From assembly GCF_000830005.1 (NCBI RefSeq), contig NZ_CP010407.1, forward strand, positions 6,584,001-6,648,000: DNA of 64,000 nucleotides. Reading direction: 5' to 3'. This stretch comes from Streptomyces vietnamensis (GTDB lineage Bacteria; Actinomycetota; Actinomycetes; Streptomycetales; Streptomycetaceae). Position 1 is the stretch's first letter. Each line of letters opens with the position of its first letter. The notes beneath the pieces were generated by a model. That model had not been told where the DNA came from and ran no database searches. It saw only the letters and a program-made list of their open reading frames with translations. The translations under genes were made by a program, and so were the position numbers. Below, one piece after another: positions 24,200 to 32,751 of this stretch.

Positions 24200-24576
24200 T
24201 CCTCCAGGCCCCAGCTGTGGATCCGGCGCGGATGGATCCGGATGACCTCCTCGCTGAAGTACGGGCCCAGCTCGTGCGGGCCCACCAGGAGTTCCGCCTC
24301 GCCGCGGATCTCGACGCCCCGCACCCGCCAGGGGCGGACGCTCGCGAGGTCGTCGACGACCAGCGCCACCTTCGGGTTCTGCCGCAGGTTCCGCCACTTC
24401 TTCGTCCGGCCCATGCGGGCCCCGCCCACCAGGACCGTGCCGTCCTCCTGCGGGAAGTAGCCCACCGGGTTGGCCTGCGGCTGCCCGGACGGGTCCACGG
24501 TCGCCATCCGGCCGAGCTTCCGCCCTTCCGTGAGATAGGCGCGCTCGGCCTCGCTGAAGCCCTCGAAATCCCTCAT
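24169..24576 (-). CDS. PPOX-class F420-dependent oxidoreductase
   Basis: 135 residues, split-barrel flavin/deazaflavin-binding fold. Key strands: GRMATVDPSGQPQANPVGYF, VLVGGARMGRTKKWRNLRQN and VALVVDDLASVRPWRVRGVE. This pattern is common in actinobacterial F420H2-using reductases of the PPOX superfamily. The substrate is unknown. It is convergent with the Ada-AlkA gene, overlapping its repeated 3' end by 31 bp, so its own C-terminus (DYTAEGTGAE) may have been reshaped by the repeat. Confidence 0.88.
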   Translation of the reverse strand: MRDFEGFSEAERAYLTEGRKLGRMATVDPSGQPQANPVGYFPQEDGTVLVGGARMGRTKKWRNLRQNPKVALVVDDLASVRPWRVRGVEIRGEAELLVGPHELGPYFSEEVIRIHPRRIHSWGLEDYTAEGTGAE

Positions 24577-24643
24577 GGGCCCAGCATCGCGCGGCCCAGC
24601 CCCCGGCGGATCGGCCCTGGGGCGGGTCCCGGCTCGGACCTCC

Positions 24644-24727
24644 GTCCTAGCCCCGGATCACCGCCATCCCGGTCCTAGTCCCGGATCACCGCCACCCCGG
24701 TCCTAGCCCCAGATCACCGCCCCCGCC
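24644..24727. repeat. 28-bp tandem repeat, three copies, at the 3' end of the DUF456 gene
   Basis: Units starting GTCCTAG at 24644, 24672 and 24700. The third copy contains the stop codon and last codons of the DUF456 gene; the other two are duplicated stop-containing copies downstream of it. Confidence 0.85.
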
Positions 24728-25185
24728 CACGCGCCCACGATCAGCAGGCAGGAGAAGAGCTCGACCAGCACGCTCGTGCCGGCCGCCCGCATCACGGCCC
24801 GGGTCGCCGCCCTCGCCTGGCCGTGGCCGCCCAGGCGGAGGCGCTCCGAGAGGTAGATCCCGCCGACGAAGCCGGGGATCGCGCCCACCACCGGCACCAG
24901 GACGAAGCCCAGGACGGCGCCCACCCCCGCGTACGTCACCATGCGCCGGGTGATGCCCACGCCCCGGAAGCGGCGCGGCGGCAGCTGCCAGACGATCACC
25001 TGGGTGAGGAGCAGCAGGCCGGTCGAGGAGGCGAGCAGGATCCAGGCGAGGTCCGTCCGCTCGTGCAGCGACCACCAGAGCATCGCCGCCCACACCAGCC
25101 ACGTCCCCGGCACGCCGGGCGCAAGGACCCCGAACAGACCGAGCAGCATCACCGTCGCGATCATCAGGAGCTGCCACACACCCAC
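24703..25185 (-). CDS. DUF456 family membrane protein
   Basis: 160 residues, almost all hydrophobic. Helices at about 3-35 (with LFGVLAPGVPGTWLVW), 45-67, 82-112 (VGAVLGFVLVPVVGAIPGFVGG, quoted by VLGFVLVPVVGAIPG) and 138-160. The glycine-rich segment before YLSERLR is the DUF456 signature. Role unknown. The GTG at 25185 is the likely start; an internal ATG at codon 8 is possible. Its 3' end is tandemly duplicated downstream. Confidence 0.82.
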   Translation of the reverse strand: MGVWQLLMIATVMLLGLFGVLAPGVPGTWLVWAAMLWWSLHERTDLAWILLASSTGLLLLTQVIVWQLPPRRFRGVGITRRMVTYAGVGAVLGFVLVPVVGAIPGFVGGIYLSERLRLGGHGQARAATRAVMRAAGTSVLVELFSCLLIVGAWAGAVIWG

Positions 25186-25257
25186 GCTGCCCAGCGTGCA
25201 CGACGGCGTGGATTCCCGCAGGTCGCGCGGGGCGGACGGGGTACGCGGCAGGGGAGG

Positions 25258-25692
25258 TCAGGCCGCCAGGGGCAGGGCGGCGACCACGAGATTGCGCTCC
25301 TTGCGGCTGATCAGCGGAAAGATGAGCTTCACGGCGAACTCGGTCTTCGGCGAGGAGAGGATGATCGAGGAGTTCAGGATCCGTTCCTTGATCGCCGAGC
25401 GGAACAGGCCGGCGCGCGGGATCGTCATGGTGTGGGCGACCGGCTTCGCGAACACCGGATCCGCCCGGAAGACGAAGAGCCGCCGGTCGGTCATCGCCAG
25501 GTACATCGGGACCGGCGTCGGTATCACGGCCATCGAGCCACCGCTGAGGACGGCCGACGCCACGCCGAACGCGGCGGTCCGGCTCACGGAGACCGTGTTC
25601 AGGCCGACGACGCACGTCACCTCGATCCGCTCCCCGGGCTCCAGCATCGGAGTCACGGTGGCCAGCAGGGCGCGACGACGTCGTCTGTTCAT
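25258..25692 (-). CDS. conserved hypothetical protein, PH-like fold suspected
   Basis: 144 residues. A basic N-terminus (MNRRRRRALLATV) precedes LEPGERIEVTCVVGLN and a strand pair YLAMTDRRLFVFRADP, which is how bacterial PH-like (DUF304-type) domains look. A hydrophobic stretch at about 38-62 may be a hairpin or weak membrane segment. No enzyme motif. It lies between the DUF456 gene and the second TrmB/LuxR regulator on the same strand, with 74-bp gaps, so co-transcription is possible. Confidence 0.65.
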   Translation of the reverse strand: MNRRRRRALLATVTPMLEPGERIEVTCVVGLNTVSVSRTAAFGVASAVLSGGSMAVIPTPVPMYLAMTDRRLFVFRADPVFAKPVAHTMTIPRAGLFRSAIKERILNSSIILSSPKTEFAVKLIFPLISRKERNLVVAALPLAA

Positions 25693-25766
25693 GGGGGGCG
25701 GTACTCCAGGGGGATCGAGGGTGCTGCAAGCGGAATCAGTCGCTCACATTCCCACACGCCCCGACC

Positions 25767-26750
25767 TCACCCGCGGGCCACCCAGCCCTTCTCGTACGCG
25801 TGCCAGCCCAGCTGCAGCCGGGTCGTCACCCCGGTGAGCTCCATCAGCCCCTTCACCCGCCGCTGCACCGTCCGCAGCCCCAGGTCCAGCTGCTTCGCCA
25901 CGCTCGCGTCCGTCATCCCGGCGAGCAGCAGCGACAGGATCTCCAGGTCCATCGCGTCCGGGCCCGGCGCCTCGTCCTCGGTGATCTGCGCGCCCGCCCC
26001 GAGCCGCAGCGGCAGCGCCTCCCGCCACACCGACTCGAACAGGCCCATGAGCGATTCGAGGAGCCCGCTCGCGTGCACGACGATCGCCGCGGGCTCGGCG
26101 CCCCGCCCGGTCAGCGGCACCATGGCCAGGGACCGGTCGGCGACGACCAGCTTCGTGGGGACCCGGTCCGCGACCCTGATCTTCTCCTCGCGGCTGAGCG
26201 CCGCGGACAGTTCGAGCAGCCCGGTCGGGAGGGTGAGCACCTCGCGCTCGATCACCACCCGGTAGCGGACCCCGCGCCCGGCCGCCTGCTCCTCCGCGTC
26301 GTTCTCCAGGCCGGAGACCACGAGCGGCTTGCCCGTCACCAGGGCGCAGACCTCCTCCTGGGCGCCCAGCTGGAGCTGGAGGAAACGATGCGTCACCGCG
26401 CTCGCCCCGGTCACCACCTCCACCAGGTCGTGCACGGCCGCCTCCTCGGCCTCCGCCCGGTACTCCTCGGCGAGCAGCGCGGCCGCCAGCTCCGCCTGCT
26501 CCAGCTCGTGGCGCTGCTGGGTGAGCAGCGCGCCGAGCGCGACCCCGGGCGGCGCCGCGACCCACCGGCCGGCGCGGGCCGAGGACTGGGCGGCGAGCCC
26601 CTGCGACTCCAGGCGGCGCAGCGCCCGCTCGGTGTCCTGCTCGGGCAGGGCGAGCCGGTGCGCGAGATCGGTGACCTCGGCCGCGCCCAGCGCGACCAGG
26701 GCGCGGTACGCGGACTCCTGGCGCTCGTCGAGTCCTATCGCTCCCAGCAT
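25767..26750 (-). CDS. TrmB/LuxR-type regulator next to subtilase copy 2
   Basis: 327 residues from ATG 26750 (GAGGGGTGGGG upstream). Clear paralog of the regulator at 17986-19029: same start MLGA(L/I)GLD, same segment HDLVEVVTGASAV(S/T)HRFLQLQ, same LuxR end (LLLAGMTDASVAKQLDLGLR). It has diverged more than the peptidase cores, so the two may have different ligands. Divergent from subtilase copy 2 across a 232-bp region carrying the conserved dyads. Likely controls that peptidase. Confidence 0.88.
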   Translation of the reverse strand: MLGAIGLDERQESAYRALVALGAAEVTDLAHRLALPEQDTERALRRLESQGLAAQSSARAGRWVAAPPGVALGALLTQQRHELEQAELAAALLAEEYRAEAEEAAVHDLVEVVTGASAVTHRFLQLQLGAQEEVCALVTGKPLVVSGLENDAEEQAAGRGVRYRVVIEREVLTLPTGLLELSAALSREEKIRVADRVPTKLVVADRSLAMVPLTGRGAEPAAIVVHASGLLESLMGLFESVWREALPLRLGAGAQITEDEAPGPDAMDLEILSLLLAGMTDASVAKQLDLGLRTVQRRVKGLMELTGVTTRLQLGWHAYEKGWVARG

Positions 26751-26837
26751 GGATGCCCCACCCCTCGCCGTACCTCCGGCGGGCGTCCCGGATCTTTCGG
26801 GGACGTTCACCGGAGGCATTCGTTCCGTTGGTGACCT

Positions 26838-26919
26838 GGCGGGAAACGGCCACGGCGTATTCCCGCCTCTCCCATCATCCCTGTACCGCCCTCACCTCTG
26901 CCAATGTGGCGCCACCGCA
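26838..26919. promoter_or_regulatory. conserved divergent regulatory region, copy 2
   Basis: GGCGGGAA-N14-TTCCCGCC at 26838-26867 and a 23-bp block at 26897-26919 containing the palindrome GTGGCGCCAC. Order, arm sequence and spacing (29 bp) match copy 1 (30 bp), while the rest of the intergenic DNA differs. Candidate operator and promoter elements shared by both modules. Confidence 0.65.
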
Positions 26920-26982
26920 GCACCAACAGCCTCCGGCAAGGGGCGCCTTGTGCCCTTTTTCCGGATTCAGATGGGGAGAGCG

Positions 26983-29900
26983 ATGCGTCCGATTTCGCGT
27001 ACGGCCCTGGGGGCGGCGACCGCCGCCGTCCTGGCCGTCACCGCGGTCGCGCCGTCCATGGCGAATGAGTCTCAGGACGGCACGGCCGGCAAGCGACCGC
27101 TGGTCGGCAGCGAGGCCTCGGCCCGCGCCGGAGCCAAGAGCGCCACGGTGACCCTGGTCACCGGCGACCGCGTCCTGGTCACCCGGGACGCCGAGGGCAA
27201 CCCGGCGGCCACGGCCCTGCCCCGCGAGGACGGGACCGTCCCCCTGGTCCAGACCCGCCGCTCCGGCAAGGACCTGTACGTCTACCCCGAGGACGCCACC
27301 ACCGCGCTCGCCGCCGGACGCGTCGACGAGGAGCTCTTCAACGTCACGGGCCTGATCCGCCAGGGCTACGACGACGCCGCCACCGCCACGCTGCCCCTGA
27401 TCGCGGTCTACGGCTCCGACCTCGCCCGCTCCGTCCCCGCCGCCCCGCGCGGCGCCAGGCGCGGCCAGGTCCTCAAGGCCGTCGACGGCGTCGCGCTCAA
27501 GACGGAGAAGAAGCAGGCCGCCACCTTCTGGGCGGAGATCAGCGCCCCGAACGCCCGCTCCGCCTCCGGCCTGAAGAAGCTCTGGCTGGACCGCAAGGTC
27601 CAGGCCACCCTGGAGCAGTCGACGAAGCAGATCCACGCCCCCGAGGCGTGGGCCGCCGGTTACGACGGCAAGGGCACCAAGGTCGCCGTCCTGGACACCG
27701 GCGCCGACGCCGAACACCCCGATCTGAAGGGCCGGATCGTCGCCTCGGAGAACTTCACCGACTCCGACACCACCGGCGACCACCAGGGCCACGGCACCCA
27801 CACCATCTCCACCGTCGGCGGCTCCGGCGCCGCGAGCGACGGAAAGAAGAAGGGCGTCGCCCCCGGCACGGACCTCCTCAACGGCAAGGTCCTCAACGAC
27901 TCCGGATCCGGCGCCACCTCCTGGATCATCGCGGGCATGGAATGGGCCGTCGCGCAGGGCGCCGACGTCGTCTCCATGAGCCTCGGCAGCCCCGTACCCA
28001 CCGACTGCACCGACCCCATGAGCACCGCCACCGAGCAACTCGCCCGGTCCACGGACACCTTGTTCGTCATCGCCGCCGGCAACTCCGGCCCCACGCACAA
28101 CACCGTCTCCTCGCCCGGCTGCGCGCCCAGCGTCCTCACCGTCGGCGCCGTCGACCGCGACGACTCCACCGCCTGGTTCTCCAGCCGCGGCCCGACGATC
28201 GTGAACCACACCCTCAAGCCCGAGATCGCCGCCCCCGGCGTCGGCATCTCCGCCGCCGCCGCCGGCGGACGCGGGGTGTACGCGTATCAGTCCATGTCCG
28301 GTACGTCGATGGCCACCCCGCACGTCGCGGGCGCCGCCGCCCTCGTCAAGCAACGCCACCCCGACTGGACCGCCCAGCAGATCAAGGCCGCGCTCGTCGC
28401 CTCCGCCGACAGCGAGGTCCCCGGCGACGTCCGCGAGGTCGGCGGCGGCCGCCTCGACGTCAAGGCCGCCATCGACCAGACCGTCCTGAGCACCCCCGCC
28501 GTCCAGGGCGGCACCTACAACTGGCCCCAGGACAAGACCGACCGCACCACCGTCTCCGTCCCGTACACCAACACCGGCGACCGGCCGGTCACCCTCGACC
28601 TGGCCGTCGAGAAGATCACCGGCAACGACGGCTCCGCCATCCGGTCGACCGTCGCCCGCCTCGGCAAGCGCACCGTCACCGTCCCCGCAGGCGCCACCGT
28701 CAAGGTCCCGCTCGCCCTGAACCCCGACGCCCGCCTGGAGCCCGCCCAGTACGGCGACGTCACCGGCCGCGTCCTCGCCACCGGCCCCAGCGGCATCCAC
28801 GTCTCCACCCCGTTCTCCCTGTACGTGGAGCCCGAGACGGTCACCCTGCGCGTCAAGCTGATCGACCGTCAGGGCAACCCCGCCTCCGGCGCCTCCTCCC
28901 TCGACGTCATCGGCACCGACACCGCCAGCGGCGAGCGCCGCTTCAACGACGGCGCCGCCGACCAGGTCTACCGCCTGCGCCCCGGCAGCTACTTCCTCTC
29001 CTCCTTCGTCACCACGCCCGACGAGGGCGAGGGCGCCACGCTGAACGACTCGCTCAGCTACCTCGGCCGCCCACAGGTCGAGATCAAGAAGGACACCACC
29101 GTCGTCCTCGACGCCCGCAAGGCCCACGAACTGTCGGTCAAGACCGACCGGTCCTCCGAACTCCGCGGCGCCACCCTCGCGTTCGCCCGCTCCTGGGACG
29201 ACTTCTGGCTGCACGCCGGAACCGCCACCGGACCGCGCACCCTCCGCGGCTACTACGCCTCGGTCGATGGCAAGGCCGACGAGGGCGACTTCGAGTTCGG
29301 CAGCTACTGGCGGGCCGCGGCCCCGCAGATCACCTCCCTTGCCACCACCGACGGCCTGACCCTGCACCCGCTGACCGGCTCCCTCGGCTCCGACAACCTC
29401 GACGGCACCGGCTCCGCCCGCCTCGTCGACGCCGGAACAGGCACCGCGGCGGAGCTGAAGGCGGCCGGGGTCCAGGGCCGCATCGCCCTCGTCCGGTTCC
29501 CGGACGACTCCACCAGCGCGATCACCGTCGCCCGCAACGCCAAGGCCGCCGGCGCCGTCGCCGTCGTCGCGTACCACTCGGCCGCCGGCCGCTGGTACCC
29601 GAGCGGTGGCTTCACCGGCATCGGCCTCCCCGTCGTCTCCCTCCCGTCCACGGAGGCCACCGCGCTCCTCGGCAAGCTGGCCGCCGGCGAGGTCACCCTC
29701 GCCTGGAAGGCCACCGCGAAGAGCCCGTACCTCTACAACCTCGCCTTCCCCGAGACGGGCGCGATCCGCGACGAGAAGGAGTACCGGGTCCGCGACGCCC
29801 AGCTGGGCCGGACGGACTCGACCTACGGCTCGGCCGGCATCACCACCGACTTCACGGACTTCCCGGCCGCCTACCGCCCCAACGGCGTCGGCATCTCCTT

Positions 29901-30744
29901 CGGCTCGCTCGAAACCGTCCCCGCGCCCGGCACCCGCACCGAGTACTACTCCGCCGGTGACACCGCCTGGCAGCAGATGGTCAACAGCAGCTTCCCCTTC
30001 GGGGAGATCATGATGGGCGCCCGCCGCACGTACACCCCCGGCGAGCGGCGCACCGAGAAGTGGTACGACGGGGTCATCGCCCCCACCGCGCCGCGCGACA
30101 CCACCGGAAAGCCGGTCCTCGTCGCCGAACGCCAGGGCAACCTCATCGGCTTCGCGAACGCCATGTGGGGCGACCGCACCCACTACGCCGAGCCCGGCTC
30201 CTTCGGCGACATCGGGAACCTGCGCCTGAGCCGCGACGGCGAGCTCCTCGGCGAGAGCAGCTGGCCGTCCGGAGTGTTCGAAGTACCGGCCGAAGCCGGG
30301 ACGTACACGCTCGAACAGAACACGATGAAGATCGGCAACAGGGTCTGGGCCCGCTCTCTTTCCGTCAACTCGGTGTGGAAATTCACCTCCAAGCTTGACG
30401 AGAGCGTCTATTCTCAGGGCATCCCGATTCTCTTCCCCCGGTACGACCTTCCGGAGGACGGACTCAAGACCCTCGCCGCGACCGACGGCCAGCACATCGG
30501 CCTCACCGCGACGGGTCACGCGGGCTACACCCCCGCAGCGCTCACCTCGGCGAAGCTCTCGTACTCCTACGACGGGGGCACGACCTGGACCGAAGCGCAG
30601 GTCTCTCAGCAGGGCGACGGCTGGACCGCGACCGTGAACCACGCGGGCGCGACCGGCAAGCAGGTCACCCTGAAGGTCGAACTGACGGACGCCAACGGCA
30701 ACTCCGTCACCCAGACCGTGGTCCGCGCCTACGACGTGCGCTGA
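26983..30744 (+). CDS. secreted S8 (subtilisin-like) peptidase, copy 2
   Basis: 1,253 residues from ATG 26983 (GGGGAGAG upstream). Same layout as copy 1: signal peptide with identical first 21 residues, propeptide, Asp238, His270, Asn367, Ser442, a protease-associated-type region and a beta-rich C-terminal half ending in the same AYDVR. The catalytic core is nearly identical to copy 1; the propeptide and the last about 540 residues have diverged, so substrates or partners may differ. Followed by a hairpin terminator. Confidence 0.95.
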   Translation: MRPISRTALGAATAAVLAVTAVAPSMANESQDGTAGKRPLVGSEASARAGAKSATVTLVTGDRVLVTRDAEGNPAATALPREDGTVPLVQTRRSGKDLYVYPEDATTALAAGRVDEELFNVTGLIRQGYDDAATATLPLIAVYGSDLARSVPAAPRGARRGQVLKAVDGVALKTEKKQAATFWAEISAPNARSASGLKKLWLDRKVQATLEQSTKQIHAPEAWAAGYDGKGTKVAVLDTGADAEHPDLKGRIVASENFTDSDTTGDHQGHGTHTISTVGGSGAASDGKKKGVAPGTDLLNGKVLNDSGSGATSWIIAGMEWAVAQGADVVSMSLGSPVPTDCTDPMSTATEQLARSTDTLFVIAAGNSGPTHNTVSSPGCAPSVLTVGAVDRDDSTAWFSSRGPTIVNHTLKPEIAAPGVGISAAAAGGRGVYAYQSMSGTSMATPHVAGAAALVKQRHPDWTAQQIKAALVASADSEVPGDVREVGGGRLDVKAAIDQTVLSTPAVQGGTYNWPQDKTDRTTVSVPYTNTGDRPVTLDLAVEKITGNDGSAIRSTVARLGKRTVTVPAGATVKVPLALNPDARLEPAQYGDVTGRVLATGPSGIHVSTPFSLYVEPETVTLRVKLIDRQGNPASGASSLDVIGTDTASGERRFNDGAADQVYRLRPGSYFLSSFVTTPDEGEGATLNDSLSYLGRPQVEIKKDTTVVLDARKAHELSVKTDRSSELRGATLAFARSWDDFWLHAGTATGPRTLRGYYASVDGKADEGDFEFGSYWRAAAPQITSLATTDGLTLHPLTGSLGSDNLDGTGSARLVDAGTGTAAELKAAGVQGRIALVRFPDDSTSAITVARNAKAAGAVAVVAYHSAAGRWYPSGGFTGIGLPVVSLPSTEATALLGKLAAGEVTLAWKATAKSPYLYNLAFPETGAIRDEKEYRVRDAQLGRTDSTYGSAGITTDFTDFPAAYRPNGVGISFGSLETVPAPGTRTEYYSAGDTAWQQMVNSSFPFGEIMMGARRTYTPGERRTEKWYDGVIAPTAPRDTTGKPVLVAERQGNLIGFANAMWGDRTHYAEPGSFGDIGNLRLSRDGELLGESSWPSGVFEVPAEAGTYTLEQNTMKIGNRVWARSLSVNSVWKFTSKLDESVYSQGIPILFPRYDLPEDGLKTLAATDGQHIGLTATGHAGYTPAALTSAKLSYSYDGGTTWTEAQVSQQGDGWTATVNHAGATGKQVTLKVELTDANGNSVTQTVVRAYDVR
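27637..29118. repeat. long inverted repeat, arm 2 (subtilase core)
   Basis: Partner of 15696-17177, ungapped, opposite orientation. Crossing-over between the arms would invert about 10.5 kb and exchange the C-terminal halves of the two peptidases relative to their promoters and regulators. Confidence 0.9.
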
Positions 30745-30751
30745 TCACGCC

Positions 30752-30799
30752 GGTCCGCCGGGCGTCCTTCCCGTGGGGGGTGGGGTCGCCCGGCGGACC
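30752..30799 (+). terminator. terminator of subtilase copy 2
   Basis: Perfect 13-bp arms GGTCCGCCGGGCG (30752-30764) and its complement (30787-30799), starting 7 bp after the stop. Confidence 0.8.
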
Positions 30800-30867
30800 A
30801 CCCATTTGCAGCAACGGTTTTCCTGATGTCCCGTTTTCGGGCGCCGTACGCGGTGGACAATAAGGGC

Positions 30868-32724
30868 ATGACTCAGCAGGGGGACAACTGGTGGGACAAG
30901 CTCTACGACGAGTCGGCGCCGGACACGGCCCCGACGGTCTCGGGTGACACGCTCGACGACCACTTCGACACGACACCCCGCGCGGTGCCGACGCCGCCCC
31001 GGCCGAACGAGGCCCCGGGGCCGGCGCCCGCTCCGCCGGGCGCGCCCGCGGCACCGGGCGAGCGACCGACACCGCCGCCCCCCGTGGCCGCCACACCGGG
31101 CAACCTGCCGCTGACGCCGCCGACGAGCGCGCCACGCCCCCCGTCGGCGCCCCCGGAGGCCGCCGCACCGAGCAGCCCGCCGCCGCCCCCGGCACCACCC
31201 GCGCCGAGCCCGCCGCCCCCGCGGCCCGCGGCCGTAACACCGCCCGCCCCGCCGGAGCCGCCTGCGGCTGCCGCACCTGGTGCGCCGTCCACGCCGCCCG
31301 CGGCCGCCGAGCCGCCCGCTCCGGCCGCCGCGCCGAGCGCGGCCCCGGCCCCGTCCACGCCGGGGCCCCGGCCCACGCCGTCCGTGCCCGCCGAACCGTC
31401 CACGCCCGTCGCGGCCCCCGTGCCGCCGGAGCCGCCCGTGGCTGCCGTGCCCGGTCCGCAGCCCACACGGCCCGCGGCCGCCGAGCCGTCCACGCCGGGT
31501 CCCCGGCCTACGCCGTCCACGCCGCCCGCGGCCCCCGCGCCGAGTTCCGGGCCCATTCGCCCCGCGTCCCGGCAGGTCGCCGGGCCCGCGCCCTGGGAGG
31601 TGCCCGAGGGGAGTGGGCCTCGGACGTTTCCGGCGCCTCCGCCCCCGGTCGCCCCGCCCGTCGAGACGCCCACCGTCCAGGTGCCCCTGCCCCAGGAGCC
31701 GGCGCCCGACCCCGAGCTCACCGTGGCCGTGCCCCGGCCGCGGACCGGGTTCGTCGGCAGCCGGCCGCCCACGTACGAGGCCGAGCCCACCGCACTGCCC
31801 GTCGCCCGTCCCGGCGAGCTCGGTGAACTGGTCGCCGACACCGTCCTCGACGGCGCCCGCTACGGCACCTGCACCCTGCGCGCCGCCTCCGTACGCGGCG
31901 ACTCCGCCCGCTACCGGGGCGAACCCCGCCGCGACGCCCTGCTCACCGCCCGCTTCGGGCACGACGAGACCGCGCTCGTCCTCGTCGCCGTCGCCGCGGG
32001 ATCCCGCGCCGCCGAGGACGCCCACCTCGCCGCCGCCGACGCCTGCCACTGGATCGCCGAGGCCGTCTGCCGCAGCCACGCCCGGCTCTCCGAGGACATC
32101 AGGTCCGGCCGCCGCGGCGACCTCAAGTCCGGACTGCACCGGCTCACCGATCGGACCTACGGCAAGCTCCGGACCCGCGCGGCCGAACGGGGCCTCGCCC
32201 CCGACGAGTACACCGCGACCCTCCGCTGCCTCCTCGTCCCCGCCGACCCCGAGTGCCGCACCCGGGTCTTCTTCGGCATCGGCGGCGGCGGTCTCTTCCG
32301 GCTCCGCGACGGCTCCTGGCAGGACCTCGAACCGCTCCTGCCCGAACCGGCCGCCGTCACCGGCGCCGCCGTCGTCGGCTTCGGATCCCCGACCGCCGTT
32401 CCCGAGGCGTCCGAGGAGGGCGACCGGCTCACCATGGACCTCGGCATCACCACCGCCCCCGGTCCGCTCATCGAGGAGCCCGTACCGGCCCCCGTCGAGC
32501 CCTTCCGTTTCCGCGCCTCCGTGGCCCGTGCCGGTGACACCCTGCTCCTCGCCTCGCCCGGACTCGCCGAGCCGATGCGCGGCGAACCGGCCCTCGCCCG
32601 CGAGCTCGCCGCCCGCTGGGCCGGCGCCGAGCCGCCCGGCCTCGCCGCCTTCCTCGCCGACACCCAGCTGAGGGTGACGGGTTACGCCGACGACCGTACG
32701 GGGGTGGCCGTCTGGGAGGCGTAA
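30868..32724 (+). CDS. PP2C-like protein with long Pro/Ala-rich linker
   Basis: 618 residues from ATG 30868 (AAGGG upstream). A short acidic N-terminus (NWWDKLYDESAPDTAPTVSG), then about 270 residues of Pro/Ala low complexity, then a PP2C-type fold from about 317: YGTCTLRAASVRGDSARYRGE, a central FFGIGGGGLFRLRDG and the end TGYADDRTGVAVWEA with the DDRT metal-binding Asp. The usual first metal motif (RxxNED/GDG) is not recognisable, so it may be a pseudophosphatase or a variant. Probably cytoplasmic signalling; partner unknown. Close behind, poxB starts 27 bp later on the same strand. Confidence 0.72.
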   Translation: MTQQGDNWWDKLYDESAPDTAPTVSGDTLDDHFDTTPRAVPTPPRPNEAPGPAPAPPGAPAAPGERPTPPPPVAATPGNLPLTPPTSAPRPPSAPPEAAAPSSPPPPPAPPAPSPPPPRPAAVTPPAPPEPPAAAAPGAPSTPPAAAEPPAPAAAPSAAPAPSTPGPRPTPSVPAEPSTPVAAPVPPEPPVAAVPGPQPTRPAAAEPSTPGPRPTPSTPPAAPAPSSGPIRPASRQVAGPAPWEVPEGSGPRTFPAPPPPVAPPVETPTVQVPLPQEPAPDPELTVAVPRPRTGFVGSRPPTYEAEPTALPVARPGELGELVADTVLDGARYGTCTLRAASVRGDSARYRGEPRRDALLTARFGHDETALVLVAVAAGSRAAEDAHLAAADACHWIAEAVCRSHARLSEDIRSGRRGDLKSGLHRLTDRTYGKLRTRAAERGLAPDEYTATLRCLLVPADPECRTRVFFGIGGGGLFRLRDGSWQDLEPLLPEPAAVTGAAVVGFGSPTAVPEASEEGDRLTMDLGITTAPGPLIEEPVPAPVEPFRFRASVARAGDTLLLASPGLAEPMRGEPALARELAARWAGAEPPGLAAFLADTQLRVTGYADDRTGVAVWEA

Positions 32725-32751
32725 CCCGCCGGGCCGTGTGTTGATGGAGCC

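Noticed and set aside
26875..30642. A 1,255-codon minus-strand open frame opposite subtilase copy 2
   Set aside because: Mirror image of the shadow in copy 1; its composition is the complement of the peptidase codon bias.
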